DNA of 64,000 nt from Sepiola atlantica. Lineage: Eukaryota; Mollusca; Cephalopoda; Sepiida; Sepiolidae. Position numbers and translations under genes: made by a program. The notes beneath the pieces were generated by a model, which was not told where the DNA came from, made no database searches, and worked only from the letters and a program-made list of their open reading frames with translations. The stretch lies in contig OY744525.1 of assembly GCA_963556195.1 (NCBI GenBank), positions 83,452,665-83,516,664 on the forward strand. The letters are read 5' to 3'. This document shows positions 22,117 through 33,399 of this stretch, one piece after another (the stretch's first letter is position 1; each line of letters starts with the position of its first letter).

Positions 22117-22549
22117 TGTAAGTTTCTCAACCATTAAAACTATATTTAAAAAATAAAACCTTAAGTCCCAAGTCGTTCAGTGGAAAATCACTCATGTAAG
22201 TCAATTTAACTTTTACAGTTATTATATTAGTTTGCTTCTAACATTATTTAAGGGATCATCAGTTGTTTACTGTGAAAAACTGTATAGGGCAATATAAAAA
22301 GAACATAGCAGCAGTAGTAGCAATAATATTAAAGCCGTAGCTAGAAAGAGAGAGAGAGAGAGAGAGAGAAAGGGGGGATGGAGCGAGATAAAACAGGGGG
22401 ATATAGCGCGCAGAAAGAAATTGCTGCTGATGAAGACCTGCGTCCAGAATGGGCAAGAGTGTTCGCTCTTGATTGCAGAGTTTGTGAAAATCGACGGCAA
22501 GCAGTTTGGGTAAACGTGAGATTAATTCGGATCTTGCTATTTCCTATAA

Positions 22550-22905
22550 TTGCAGGATTTATTTCCTTCCCACTACAGGAAGATGTGACACAAGGTCGGA
22601 AGGTGGAGAGAGTCAAGCCAGCACCCCTAAAGAAAGAGGCAATCTGGCTGTTTACAAATTGCCTAGACAGCCTCGTCGTCATTCCCCGGTCGAGACGCCC
22701 CAGGAAGCAAGCAATAAACTTACTCCACCCCAAAGAAGGGAGGCAAAGCCTGTTATGATGGACCCCGTAGGATTACCCAGGACAAATACCCCATCTTGAC
22801 AGATAAAAGGCCATCGAAGTGCTCCAGTTTCTTCCGGACTGATTGTCGAGACTGAAACCTCGACTGGTGTGTCCGCGAACGCAGCCTGCGCCAAATGAAT
22901 GTATT
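22550..22905 (-). mobile_element. tRNA-headed SINE sharing its body with the U2-headed SINE
   Basis: On the minus strand, an A-box-like TTTGGCGCAGGCTGCG (22896-22880) precedes a T-arm-like stem GTCGAG/CTCGAC (22864-22845) with a B-box-like loop. Next, 22795-22650 aligns over about 140 bp with 26165-26310, including CAGGCTTTGCCTCCC, GGAGTAAGTTT and GAATG-CGACG-GGCTG. The tail also aligns (GACCTTGTGTCACAT against AACCTTGGGTCACAT). The open frames on both strands here are chance readings through the SINE. Ends are approximate; no clear target duplication was found. Confidence 0.65.
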
Positions 22906-23478
22906 TGCACCAAGTATTGTACTGATTTTCTTTTATCATAACTGTATACCTGCATCTACACCTTTATACATGTATATCTATATTGCTAGAGGATCTGGCT
23001 TCTAATCCAGGTGTTAGTTTTCAGCACGGTATTGTTGAGCTTTGCTCACTCCAGATTTCTAGGTGGCGTGTTTCCTAAAAAAAGGTGAACTTTTTTCATT
23101 AGTAATTTTCTCGCCATTGAACAAATATTTCTGTATGTAACGGAGGTGAGCATATAATACCATCCGTGCTGTAGAACGATAACAATTAAGTAAGGGTTAC
23201 AAATACCGAACAGAAAAGTCCACGACGGTCGGGAACAATGAAGGGATAATCGAAAGACTGGTGTCAATGCGGATTTTTTTCGTATTTACCTGCATCTCCA
23301 CGAGGGCTGAATGTGACACAATATCGAGCTTTAAGTGGGTGGTAACTATTATTAAATGTCACCAGAGTGTTACGGTCCATAGCGCTTTCAGTAATGGCCA
23401 CTAATCGTACCGATGAGCTGTCAATAAGAAGTTATCAGTCCGAGGCGGACGAAGAGCTTAAAAAGTACATTTTGAGTT
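22906..23478. other. Unique DNA, nothing recognised
   Basis: No gene or repeat family recognised. Confidence 0.4.
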
Positions 23479-23482
23479 ATAT

Positions 23483-23483
<1 letters not shown>

Positions 23484-23516
<33 letters not shown>

Positions 23517-23635
23517 TGCTTTCATTTAAATTATAAGTTTTATATCTTTATTTTTCTTTTATCACTATAAATATATACATATATATACGCTGTTCTTATT
23601 TTAAATATAGATTTTATATCTTTGTTTTCCTTTTT

Positions 23636-23703
<68 letters not shown>

Positions 23704-23714
23704 TGGTGTGTGTG

Positions 23715-23776
<62 letters not shown>
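23484..23776. repeat. Compound (TA)n(TG)n arrays with a duplicated module
   Basis: TA arrays at 23484-23514, 23638-23685 and 23719-23775, with a TG run at 23685-23717. Between the first two, a CTG-TTTTAAATTATA-TTTTATATCTTT-like module occurs twice (about 23518 and 23592). Confidence 0.9.
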
Positions 23777-23778
<2 letters not shown>

Positions 23779-23950
23779 TGCATATAACTGGACACTGGAA
23801 TCGATTTATTTCTAAAATATCAGTGACTGTCTGCCATTTCTGGTATTCCACGTTTATTCGATCTTTTCTATTCTTTTATATTTTTTGCTGATCTTATAAC
23901 TTTTTTATTTAACCAATTCGGGGGTTTTAATATCATTTCACTCGCTGTCA

Positions 23951-23953
<3 letters not shown>

Positions 23954-23990
<37 letters not shown>
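23954..23990. repeat. (TA)n microsatellite
   Basis: Uninterrupted TA array. Confidence 0.95.
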
Positions 23991-23993
<3 letters not shown>

Positions 23994-24089
23994 AACACTC
24001 TACAGTCAGAGGTAAAATGTGAGAAAGATTGAGCGACAAACTCTGCTCCACGAATAAAAATTTAAACTACAACATTTTTTCATAGAGAC

Positions 24090-24360
24090 AGCTCTAGACA
24101 AGACATGAAGCCACTTGATGTAAGGTTACACACAAGCCAACGATAAGTGTTAGATAGATAGATCCCGATCCAGAAAACAGTAATTCTTCTTTTTTTGTTG
24201 GAAACATCGCTCATGGAATGTGAGTACAAAAGAACACAATAAGGGAAACTTGAGTTGCAAACCTGCCGAAAGTAAAATATTATTTTTGCGGAAACAACCT
24301 CTCTATTGACGTAATCTTGCCGTTGGTGACATATTTTTTTCACGGGCATCATCAAGTTTT
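24090..24360 (-). repeat. Dispersed repeat family T, copy 1
   Basis: Reverse-complement match to 33400-33640. Shared blocks are TCTAGACAAGACATGAAGCC, AGTGTTAGAT, CAGAAAACAG, and ACATCGCTCATGGAATG. Its inner end (about 24325-24360, minus) has TTGATGATGCCCGTG, reminiscent of the hammerhead-like boxes. The open frame across it is not a gene. Confidence 0.7.
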
Positions 24361-25075
24361 TTAATCGTGTAGACAAGAAATGAGTCCATAATAAAAGAGC
24401 TGAGATTGATCCCAGCAGAATCTTTCTAGCGTGGCAGAGAAGATTGAGAAAGTATATGAGATTCGAGCTGGAATTAATTTCAAGGGATCCCATGTAGTTT
24501 GTTTTGGTAATTGAGATAGATTGTTCGTGAGACGAACCCCGTTACTTTGCAAATCAATGGGATTCGTTTCACAAACACGCCTCGTATTTATAGATAGGTG
24601 TAACAAAAAAAAATAGAGACATTTCCGACAGCAATGTATGAACTGGCTAGAAAATCATTTTGTTATGTGAACAGGGATTTATTCATTCCATACGACGTTT
24701 GTGTATATTACATACATTGTTCAGATATGCTGCATCCAAGTGAAGAATAGGTGTTTTGACGTCGGAAAAAAGTATTACAAATGAATAAGGAAAGATAATT
24801 AACAGGGGAAACTGGAAAAGAGAGAAAACAAAGACGAATAGAAGAAAAGACACGTGAACAGCGTGAAATTGTTTTCTGTTCACATATTATATGTCATGTA
24901 ACGTTCTTTTCATCATGTGACTTTAACATACACATCGTTTAATCCCCCATTACACAGAAACGTTGACGCCAACAGAGTTAAACATTTAAGATGGTTATAT
25001 GAAGTAACATTTCATCTCGTTTAATAACGCATCAGATATCAATTTCACGCTGCTTACATGTATTTTCTCTCTGAA
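24361..25075. other. Unique AT-rich DNA, nothing recognised
   Basis: No gene or repeat family recognised. Confidence 0.4.
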
Positions 25076-25082
25076 GTAATAA

Positions 25083-25152
25083 CGAAGGTCCAACAAAACG
25101 CAAATCACTCTGGAGTTAAAAACGAAGGTCCAAAGAAACGCAAATCACTCTG
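25083..25152. repeat. Short tandem duplication
   Basis: AACGAAGGTCCAA-(C/G)-AAACGCAAATCACTCTG occurs twice, at about 25081 and 25122. Confidence 0.85.
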
Positions 25153-25445
25153 TCCGTAGATCACAAAGTCCTCTGTCAGCTTCCAAAGCAGATCTCTACG
25201 TTCGTCACACGTGCACTTACATCGCGCCGTCTCGTTGAAGACGGTAAGAGACCCGCTTTTATTAGGCTGAGGCACACCTAACTTGCATGCGTGCAATGTG
25301 ACTTCGCGAGACTCCGCGTGAACCGTACGTAATAAAGGTTCACGGACGCCATGTTGAATTCTTTTCCTTCAACCGCAGCGTACAGGACAGACAAACACGA
25401 GGACGTTTCGCAGGTAAACCCCTTTCACGTTCCCCACAGTTTTTA
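25130..25445. other. Short CpG-containing island, possible exon or promoter
   Basis: This is one of the few stretches with many CpG sites in unique sequence. On the plus strand an ATG at about 25351 opens a frame of 21 codons that runs to TCGCAG followed by GTAAAC, a strong splice-donor match near 25413. On the minus strand a 63-residue frame (25105-25296) holds CKCTCDERRDLLW. Neither matches a family I recognise. It could be the first exon of a host gene, an unmapped repeat, or chance. Confidence 0.25.
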
Positions 25446-26060
25446 TCTATACTTTCCCCTGAAAATTATATTTCTTTATACATTGGTTACGCCATCTCCG
25501 ATGTGAAATCGTGTCCCTTTTTCTCTTGACCTTTGCATATCTAAGTAAAGTTTAATAATATACCGATACATGGCGTGGAATGAATAACGTTGTTTTCGCA
25601 TGAAAATTTTATTTAATCATCACTTACAGCATATAGATATATGTATCTCGCCATGATTGGTTGGATAGAGTTCCAGCCGCAATCGATTATATTCCGTTCT
25701 CGTATGACCACTTACATTTGTCGAACATTAGATGTTCTCTATTATATCTTGTTTTTAGTATTCATTTCAGGCTTTTAACGATGGAACAATGCATTAGTTT
25801 GATTTTAGTGTAACCAATGCATTTCAATTGCTTCTATCAACAGTAAGTCTCTCAGGGACCAAATTTAGCGTCCCCACTTGAATCACAAATGTAGCACTTT
25901 ATCACTCGTGTCCTTTCTTTAAAAAAAAAATATTCATTACATTGGTTCACTCATGATGAAAGGAACAATGACGTCATCTAACCGCTTCTATCTAGCAGGA
26001 TCTTATTCATTATATGTTCTCTTGTAAATCGTTCTCCGATGCTTTGCTTTTTATACGTGT
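25446..26060. other. Unique AT-rich DNA, nothing recognised
   Basis: No gene or repeat family recognised. Confidence 0.4.
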
Positions 26061-26415
26061 TACTCAAGAGCCTTTTGGCTAAGATCAAAGTGTAGTATCT
26101 GTTCCGATGGATACTGCACCCCATAGACTGGTATTGTCTTGGCCTTCGGGTCTTGATTTACGCCGGTCAATGGGTCGGTTCTATGCAGTTCTGGGAGGTC
26201 CACCTTCCCAGGCTTTGCCTCCCCTCTTTGGGGAGGAGTAAGTTTTTTGCTTACTGCATGAGGCGCCTCTACCGGAGAATGCCGACGGGGCTGCCCAGAC
26301 AATTTTTAAACCCCACTTTCCCGACCCAACCTTGGGTCACATTTTACTTGTGGGAGTAAGATAAAAACTGGCCTTGTGCCTAACTCCTGGAGAGGAGTAA
26401 ATCAATACTCAAGAG
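26061..26415 (+). mobile_element. U2-snRNA-headed SINE a, full length with target duplication
   Basis: Body 26071-26405 (335 bp). Its head CCTTTTGGCTAAGATCAAAG then TGTAGTATCTGTTC is U2 snRNA from about nucleotide 12, one base insertion aside. After about 26105 the match to U2 stops. A body of about 200 bp follows (CCAGGCTTTGCCTCCCC, GGAGTAAG), shared with the tRNA-headed SINE at 22550-22905. A tail ends CTCCTGGAGAGGAGTAAATC. A perfect 10-bp repeat TACTCAAGAG (26061-26070 and 26406-26415) flanks it. SINEs with snRNA-derived heads are known from a few animals. It is not a functional U2 gene: the Sm site and 3' half are absent. Confidence 0.85.
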
Positions 26416-26519
26416 AAAGCATGAACAGATATTCTTAAGATGAGCTCATTTGATTTGCGCGCTTAGCGATGAACATTCTACTATAAGTATAATATATAGA
26501 AACGTCATTATAGTTTAAA

Positions 26520-26735
26520 GGTAAACGTAACAGACCGAATGCTATTTCAAACTGTAACGTGACAGACATACAGACTGGATAACAGACAGACGGAGCCTTT
26601 AATAGAGATGCGTAGACACATCTAAAAAAACTATCTAAAACTTAACTTTAACAGACCAACGAAAATGCTATTTCAAACTTCAACATGACAAACGGATGAA
26701 AATAATATTTCAAATTTAAACATGACAGACAAATA
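26520..26735. repeat. Degenerate ~55-bp tandem repeat
   Basis: ACAGAC...ATGCTATTTCAAACT-AACGTGACAGACA-like units recur about four times (near 26530, 26570, 26655 and 26700). Confidence 0.65.
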
Positions 26736-26739
26736 AAAA

Positions 26740-29150
26740 AATCTTTCTTTTTATTTTTTCTTTCTTATTTTCGTTTGCATTTTTTTCTTTCTCTATTTCT
26801 TCTATTGTTCCTTATTTCTTTCTACTTTGACCTTTCTTAATCATTTTCACCTGTCTTTCTTTCTTTTTCTTAATCGTTCTTTCTTTTTTACTTATCCCCT
26901 TCTTTCCTTTCATTATTCTTTATTTCTTGTTCCGACTTTTCTTCTATTTTATCATTCTCTCTTTCTTTCCCTTTTCATCTTCATTCCTTCTTTTTCTTTT
27001 AATGTGTATCTTAGTTCCATGTTTCTTTCTTTACTTCCTTTCATTTTCATTATCTTCCCGCTATCATTTTTACTAATTTCATTCTCCTTTACTTGTTTAC
27101 TTCCTACTTTTTTTATTTCATTCGTTCTTTCGTCTCACCCTTTCTTCACTTTTCTTTCTTTCGTTATTCTGTCATTCTTTTCTCACCATTGCATCCTTAT
27201 TTCTAGCGTTGCTTATCCTTCCATTTTTTTTCGATTTTTTCCCATCCTCTTATCTTTCATTTTTTTCTTTCTTCCATCATTCTATTCTTTCATTCGATTT
27301 TTATTTGCATTGACTTCCTTATATGTTTCTTCTTTTCTAACTTTCTTTTTTCTCTCTATTTCACTTATACTTTTTTAAATGTTGATCTATTTCATTTTTT
27401 ACTTTTTCCCTTCTTTAATTTTTATTCTTCATTTGATTTTTCATTTTTTTTTCTTTCGTGCATGATTTTATCTTCTCTTTCTTATTTGTACCTTTTTCCT
27501 TCCTCCTTTCCGTTTCCTTCCCTGATTATTTTCCAATTTCACTTCCATCCTATTTATTTCTTTTTTTACTATCGTCTACACTTTATTTTTCTTAATTTTC
27601 TTCTTTCATTCATTTTTTTTCATCATTCTTTCTTGCTATTATTTATATTTTTTCCTTTTTATTCTTCATACATTCTTATTTTTTCTATATTTCTTTCATA
27701 TGCCCTGCTTTTCTTTTAACTTCTATTATTTTGATCTATATTATCTCCTCTATTCTTTCTTTCGTTTTTTCTTCGTTTCTTTTTTTTCATTAAACTGCTT
27801 CCTCTATTTGTTCTCTTTTTATTTCATTTCTATATCCTTTCTTTGATCCTAACTTATATTGACTTATTTAAGTTTTCTTTTCTTTGTTGCTTTCTATCTT
27901 TTTACTACTTTCTTTTACACCATTTCATTTTTTTAATGTCTTTATTTTCCCTTATTTTTTTTACTTCATTAGATACGTTTTCTTTCTTTCTTTTCTGCTG
28001 TCTGTTTTCCTTCCTTTGTTGTTAATTTTATATTTATTTACTCCTTTATTTTTTCTATATTATTTTTTTTCTATTCGACTTGCTTATTCTTTTCTTTCTT
28101 CTTGATTTAATCGTTTCTTCTATTATTACTTCTTTTCTTTATATGTTTACTAAATCCCCCCGCCTTTGCATTCATACACATTCCTTATTCTCACTTGTTT
28201 CTTTCGTCCTTCGTTCCTCATTTTCTATATTTCTTCATTTCTTTCTCCCATTTGTTTTATGTTTATCATTTTTCTTTTTCATTGTTTGTCTGATATATTT
28301 TATTCAATGCTTATAGACTTTGTATTCGCTTCACTTATATCCTTTGTTAATCTTTCTTGTTTTAATTATCAAACATAATCGTTGCCTCTCTTTCTTCATT
28401 TTCATCATTCTCCCCTGAATCTATATACATACAAATTATTTTTTACATATTTTTTAAAAGAATGTTTTATAATATAATCACATATTTAAATCTCTTTTTG
28501 TCACGTTCGTTTGTTTATCAACTGACCCCGACGGCCATATTAAAATTGATACGACGTTAAAAGAATAATGTAAAATATACATTATTCTTTTAACGTCATA
28601 TCATTTTAAATTCATACTTCTTTTTCTTTCTTCCTTTTATTTTTACCTACCTTATTTTCTCTTTTTTCTTCACTTTTTTCATTTCTTCTTTTTTCCTTCA
28701 ATACTTTCTACTTTTTTCTTTGTTTATTTATTTCAAACTAATTTTGTTCTTTCTCCCCCCTTCCTTTCTTTTTTACTACTCTTTCCTTTCGTACCCCATT
28801 TTTCTCTTTTCTTTCTCTCCTTTTTCGTTTTGTTTTATTCATTTCTTTCATCTTTCTCCTCTTCTACCCCCTTTGTTTATTTTTTTATTTTTTCCACTTT
28901 CGTTTTTTTTAATTCCTATTTCCTCTCCCTCCTTTCTTTCTCATTTATTTTGTTTTTCACCTTTCTTCTTTACTCTTTTATCACTTTCATTTTCTTTCAT
29001 TTCTTTACTATTTTCTATCTTTTCTCCTATCATTCTTTCTTTCTATTTAAATTTCGTTTAATTAACATTACTTCTATCCATTATATTCTTTTTAATTAGT
29101 CCCTCTCGCCTGTGTCAATTTCCATCTTTTATCACATATTTCTTTCTTTC
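26740..29150. repeat. 2.4-kb polypyrimidine tract
   Basis: The plus strand is overwhelmingly C and T (CTTTCTTTTTCTTC-type) with few purines for about 2.4 kb, interrupted near 28380-28610. Many phenylalanine/serine/leucine frames result; none shows a domain. Such asymmetric tracts can adopt triplex (H-DNA) structure. A hairpin lies inside at 28542-28607. Confidence 0.85.
28542..28607. repeat. Inverted repeat, about 29-bp arms
   Basis: ACGTTAAAAGAATAATGT pairs with its complement across a loop of about 6 bases. It interrupts the polypyrimidine tract. Confidence 0.85.
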
Positions 29151-29416
29151 TAAAAAAAATCTAATTCAAACTCTGTCATTCTCATTAACGTTTGCCTCCA
29201 ATCTCTGTAGATGTGAATAATGTTTCAATAGTTTTACATTAGAATCTAATCACGTATTTACATCTTAGTTTTTCACGTTCGTGCATCCGGGCCCTCCAGA
29301 CTTTTTTATACTCGTCTTTGTGAGGCATAATTAAAATAAACAAAAATAAACATATAAACAAACTGATGAAATGAATGTTTAATTTCGTCTTCTGAATTGT
29401 TATCTATATTTATGCC

Positions 29417-29417
<1 letters not shown>

Positions 29418-29447
<30 letters not shown>

Positions 29448-29449
29448 GC
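29418..29449. repeat. (ATT)n microsatellite
   Basis: About ten ATT units, without an inserted LINE. Confidence 0.9.
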
Positions 29450-29836
29450 AGGTTTTATCGTTTATTCTTTGTATTCCAATGAACGTATTTGTCCGTCTAT
29501 TAATTATCTTCTTTTCTGATTCATTTATATTTCAAAGATACATATTCTCTTATTTTCGAAACAAAATGAAAACAAAATGGCCAGAGGGTAAACAATAGAA
29601 TAAAGAAATTATTAAAAACAATATGGCCGACTTAAGAAAGATCGGAAAGATCTAGAAGCGGTTTTGATTGAATTCATTTTAAGATTGGGATCATGGAATT
29701 AGGAAACGCAAAAAAAAAGAATGAATGTAGGTGCGACATTAAGATTTCAGAGTTCGACAAGACGAACGTGAAGAATGTTGGAGGTAACATCGGCAAAAAC
29801 GTTGTGATAGTCTAACATCCAAGATGAGAAACAATC

Positions 29837-30468
29837 GTCTAAATCAGGGGCGGGCAACCTCTGGCCCGCGGGCCACCTCCGGCCTGCGAAGGCTTAGCTT
29901 CCGGCCCGCCACCCTGCTATTTTTTATTATTGCAATCCGGCCCGTGGACCTCCCAGTAAAACTCATATCATTTTGTGACATAAACGTAGAAGTAGGTTTC
30001 GATTAAGATTTACAGTGGGATGAAAATGTATTAATATCAGCGAGCGATGATGCATGTATATTTCATTTTTCTTTAACTATTAATTTCAAATCCTTGGCCT
30101 GAGATAAAAATAGAAAAAGAGAAAGAGAGAGGCACAGAGGAAACGAGAGACGATGAAAGGGCATGAAACAGAGAACCTATGTGAGGTGTGTCAAAACGAA
30201 TGCTGGATCAACTTGATACTTCCTCCGTCATTATTTTTTATGATTCCTAAATAGCTTTTCGTCAGCGCCTTGTTTAACATTACATACATAAGTCTCCTGA
30301 GAAAAATTATCAGATTTGTAGAGTGTTCAATGCAATGTTTGTACAATTTATTCATGTAAACAAAATATAGTAATTCTGAGATTTCGTTTTTCACTCCGGC
30401 CCGCGATTTCCTTCCAAAAGTCTCATCTGGTCCTCACTCTGAAAAGGTTGCCCGCCCCTGGTCCAAAT
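29837..30468 (-). mobile_element. hAT-type non-autonomous element 2 with 8-bp target duplication
   Basis: Body 29845-30460 (616 bp) with CAGGGGCGGGCAACCT at the left and AGGTTGCCCGCCCCTG at the right. Flanks GTCTAAAT (29837-29844) and GTCCAAAT (30461-30468) form an 8-bp duplication with one mismatch. Both subterminal regions match those of 11256-11670, reversed, but its centre is about 200 bp longer and largely different, so both are deletion derivatives of a larger parent. No transposase frame. Confidence 0.88.
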
Positions 30469-30469
30469 A

Positions 30470-30620
30470 ATACAAAAAGGGTCTATTTACCTTTTTTTTC
30501 TTGATTATTCTATTCTACTTTCCTTTCCCTTCTTTCTCTATGCTTTTCTCTTCCTCCTTTCCTTCTTTTTTCTTTTGTTTGTGATCCTTTTCTTTCACTT
30601 TTCTTTCCCTCGTTCCTTCT
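30470..30620. repeat. Short polypyrimidine tract
   Basis: TTTCCTTCTT-type sequence, similar in kind to 26.74-29.15 kb. Confidence 0.7.
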
Positions 30621-30879
30621 AGGACTTGACAACTTATTTTTAACACGCAAAATCTAGGTTAAAACCGATTTAATTACCGCAAACGGTGTTTTCTCTTAAA
30701 ACGTGATTCGATTAATTTTTATCACTGTCATTCTCAAGGATGTATTCGTGTTTAAAATGGATTTACTCATCGAGAATTTATTCATGAAAATCATACTTTT
30801 TTCAGTTACGACACACCCAAAATATTACAATATCTTGTAAGTTTCTTCACCTCTCTAGAAGCACAGGCCCAGTCTAATA

Positions 30880-31100
30880 ATATTTAAACGCGCCGTGACA
30901 ATGGATAGGAACACAATATAATATATGTTCTGATACTACACTTAATATTTTCTGTCGGTAAAGAAAGAAATCCCTCGAGACTGAGACAATTTTAATGTTT
31001 GTCCCAATCCAGAATTCTCCTTTTTGGAGAACTGGAATTTCCCCACATTAAAATACGACCTTTGTGTCTAACTGTTCTCGTGGAGAGTAAACTTATACTC
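30880..31100 (+). mobile_element. Diverged U2-headed SINE c
   Basis: 30909-30944 aligns with the U2-derived head of SINE b (26 of 36 positions by hand), and 31041-31094 aligns with its tail (CCCCACATTAAAATACGACC, TGTGTCTAACTG, CTCGTGGAGAG). Many differences are G-to-A or C-to-T. Limits are approximate and no target duplication was recognised. Confidence 0.5.
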
Positions 31101-31119
31101 TCAATGTCCAATTCTAGTC

Positions 31120-31393
31120 TGTTTCACTCATTTCATTTTCGCAATGTTTACTAAGGCCATAATAAACTACACTAATGTACATTACTTCAGCCCTCCTCAA
31201 CACTAGCCCAGTCGAATAATACTGAATCAGAATTGGCATTGGAATACACGTATAAACTAAAGTCTTTATAAAATAAAGTCTTTTTCACTCGTTCCTTTTC
31301 GCACTGTTTTTCTCTTCGTTCTTGCTAAAGGCCTAATAACCTAGTATATAGTACATTTATTTAACTCTCCTCAACATTAGTTTGCTCGATGTA
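31120..31393. repeat. Diverged tandem duplication
   Basis: Blocks at about 31124-31225 and 31285-31393 share TTTTCGCAATGTTT, AAGGCC-TAATAA, TA-GTACATT and CTCCTCAACA-TAG. A further partial block lies at about 30845-30890. Confidence 0.6.
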
Positions 31394-31394
31394 C

Positions 31395-31447
<53 letters not shown>
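31394..31447. repeat. TAA array, unoccupied
   Basis: About 18 TAA units, followed directly by dispersed repeat family S copy 2. At 18.6 kb the equivalent array contains a LINE. Confidence 0.95.
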
Positions 31448-31448
<1 letters not shown>

Positions 31449-31860
31449 TGCTAATGCACTTTATGTTCGTGCGTATGTTATCACCTTTCACATAGATTTA
31501 AAAACATGAGATCGTCCAATTAACAAAGATGTTGATAATCTTATATCGCTAAGGAAAAACACTCCAATTTTACGCATTTTAAAATGAATTGTTCCAAAAA
31601 TCGAATTATATCGTCTCGTTAATTAAAACAGTATACTTTAAAATAAATATATTAAACAAGTGACATACCTTTTATTGACTTCATAGTTACAGAGAGATAA
31701 TATTTTTTTTTTTTTTAAGAATTGACTTGCTACAATTCTAAATACATAAATATAGAAGGGACATATTCGTTTTATTTATTTAAAGAATATTTATTGACAA
31801 TGTGAATTATTTTTTACGGAAGAGGAAAGAATCATGATTTTCTTAATACTATTGACCCTG
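31448..31860 (+). repeat. Dispersed repeat family S, copy 2 (short form)
   Basis: Matches both ends of 18634-19755; see that entry for landmarks. It follows a TAA array in the same way. Confidence 0.55.
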
Positions 31861-32343
31861 TTACAGTGGTATGCAGGGGTCTGGTGATTGCATGACCCAA
31901 AGACTCAAAGGGAGATAGCTTGAATACGATTGGATGCAAATTTGGATGCAAGCCACTGCCATGGCAGACATCAATTATTTCAAAAGTATTATTAATAGTA
32001 ATTGTCAATAGTACAGATTGATGTAGAAATCATAGTGGAATTTGAACTAAACCAACGATGGTAATGCCCGATCTTTATCGGCTTTGCTCATTCTTTTTCA
32101 CTCTGATTTTAGCTTCGTTCATTCCTTTGCTGTAAACATATACTCAACATCACAGCTAAATTTTATTTCGTTTTTTTTTATCATACCTATATTAGCGCGA
32201 CATTTTTAAATCTATATTTTATATTCTACGCATATATCCACATTGTCACTGCCGGTCTAGTATACTTGGATTAGTCTAGTATCGAGGACAGATTGGGCAG
32301 AGTGCTACATTATATATCGTCAAAATGAATTCCAATTATTTCC

Positions 32344-32345
<2 letters not shown>
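31861..32345. other. Unique DNA, nothing recognised
   Basis: No gene or repeat family recognised. Confidence 0.4.

Positions 32346-32402
<57 letters not shown>
32346..32402. repeat. (TA)n microsatellite
   Basis: Uninterrupted TA array. Confidence 0.95.
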
Positions 32403-32406
<4 letters not shown>

Positions 32407-32860
32407 TGGATGAGTTTAGGCTTACTACGACATAATAAGTCATCGACACTACATTAGTTATTTGTAGTGGTGCTGTATATGTTTTCTCGGCTAATATCGA
32501 TTAGTCGAGTTTTCCATAGGTGCAGACCGCAACATCTATTTGTCCATGTAAGCAGACAAAAGCATATAATTAAATTTTATTATGTTAATGAACATGCCTT
32601 CATGTAAACTTCTTTTATCAAACGAGATAGGGATGTAATAGTTGTTACGCCATCTAACATTATAAACATAGCAATTGAAGAACATGGTCTTGACGAACCC
32701 AGACTTAATGAGAATAAGATGAGAGTTTGCGATTGTAGGTCCACACATCCGTGCCACCGGCGTTTGGTAGACACTAGATCGAAGTGAATTACCACAATGA
32801 TCGATCGCCGCCTCACTTATTAAGATCGATCGAGATTGCACTGTACGTGCAATGGTTTTG
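32403..32860. other. Unique DNA, no gene called
   Basis: Two overlapping minus-strand frames of 78 and 101 residues cross this stretch in different phases; neither shows a recognisable domain. Confidence 0.35.
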
Positions 32861-32865
32861 TTATT

Positions 32866-32866
32866 A

Positions 32867-32922
<56 letters not shown>
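32866..32922. repeat. TAA array, unoccupied
   Basis: About 18 TAA units without an insertion. Confidence 0.95.
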
Positions 32923-32923
<1 letters not shown>

Positions 32924-33399
32924 CAAAAAGAGTATGCATGTAACGCTTGTTTGTTCCACAGGTTAACAACTTAGTCTGTCAAAGGGCTTTCTACTACTTG
33001 CCAATGTTTAAATCCCATTTAAACATGTTGTATTGAAATTTCCAAAGATCATTATCATATCTTATCGCGCTAATATATAATTCATAGAAGAACGGTGTGA
33101 TTTGCTTCTTTTATGTTTTGGTGAGAATGTTAACGGTTCAGTTAGTAACACCATCGTAATCTACGATCTATGCTTTACAATAAATCCATACGCAGCGCAT
33201 CCGTAAATTATTACTTTATTATAACATTGTAAGAATTTGTCCTAAAAAGAATAATATATCCGTTTGCGATGGACATTAATATTTTACTGTGTGTTAGAGT
33301 ATTTTTAAATTAGTGCTGCAACTCTCTCTGCCAATAGGCTTTATAATACGAAGTCAAATATAAATCGCATTTAATCATTCATGTTTATATAGGAGAGTA
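32923..33399. other. AT-rich DNA, nothing recognised
   Basis: No gene or repeat family recognised. Confidence 0.4.

Noticed and set aside
22378..22758. A 126-codon plus-strand frame that looks protein-like (proline/arginine-rich)
   Set aside because: It runs antisense through a SINE and its similarity to the frame at 26060-26302 is explained by the shared SINE body.
26071..26405. A functional U2 snRNA gene
   Set aside because: Only the first part of U2 is present; the Sm site and 3' stem-loops are replaced by a SINE body and the copy has target duplications.
26827..27378. A 183-codon frame and several neighbours rich in Phe, Leu and Ser
   Set aside because: They arise from the polypyrimidine tract, which depletes stops in its frames; no domain or consistent frame is seen.
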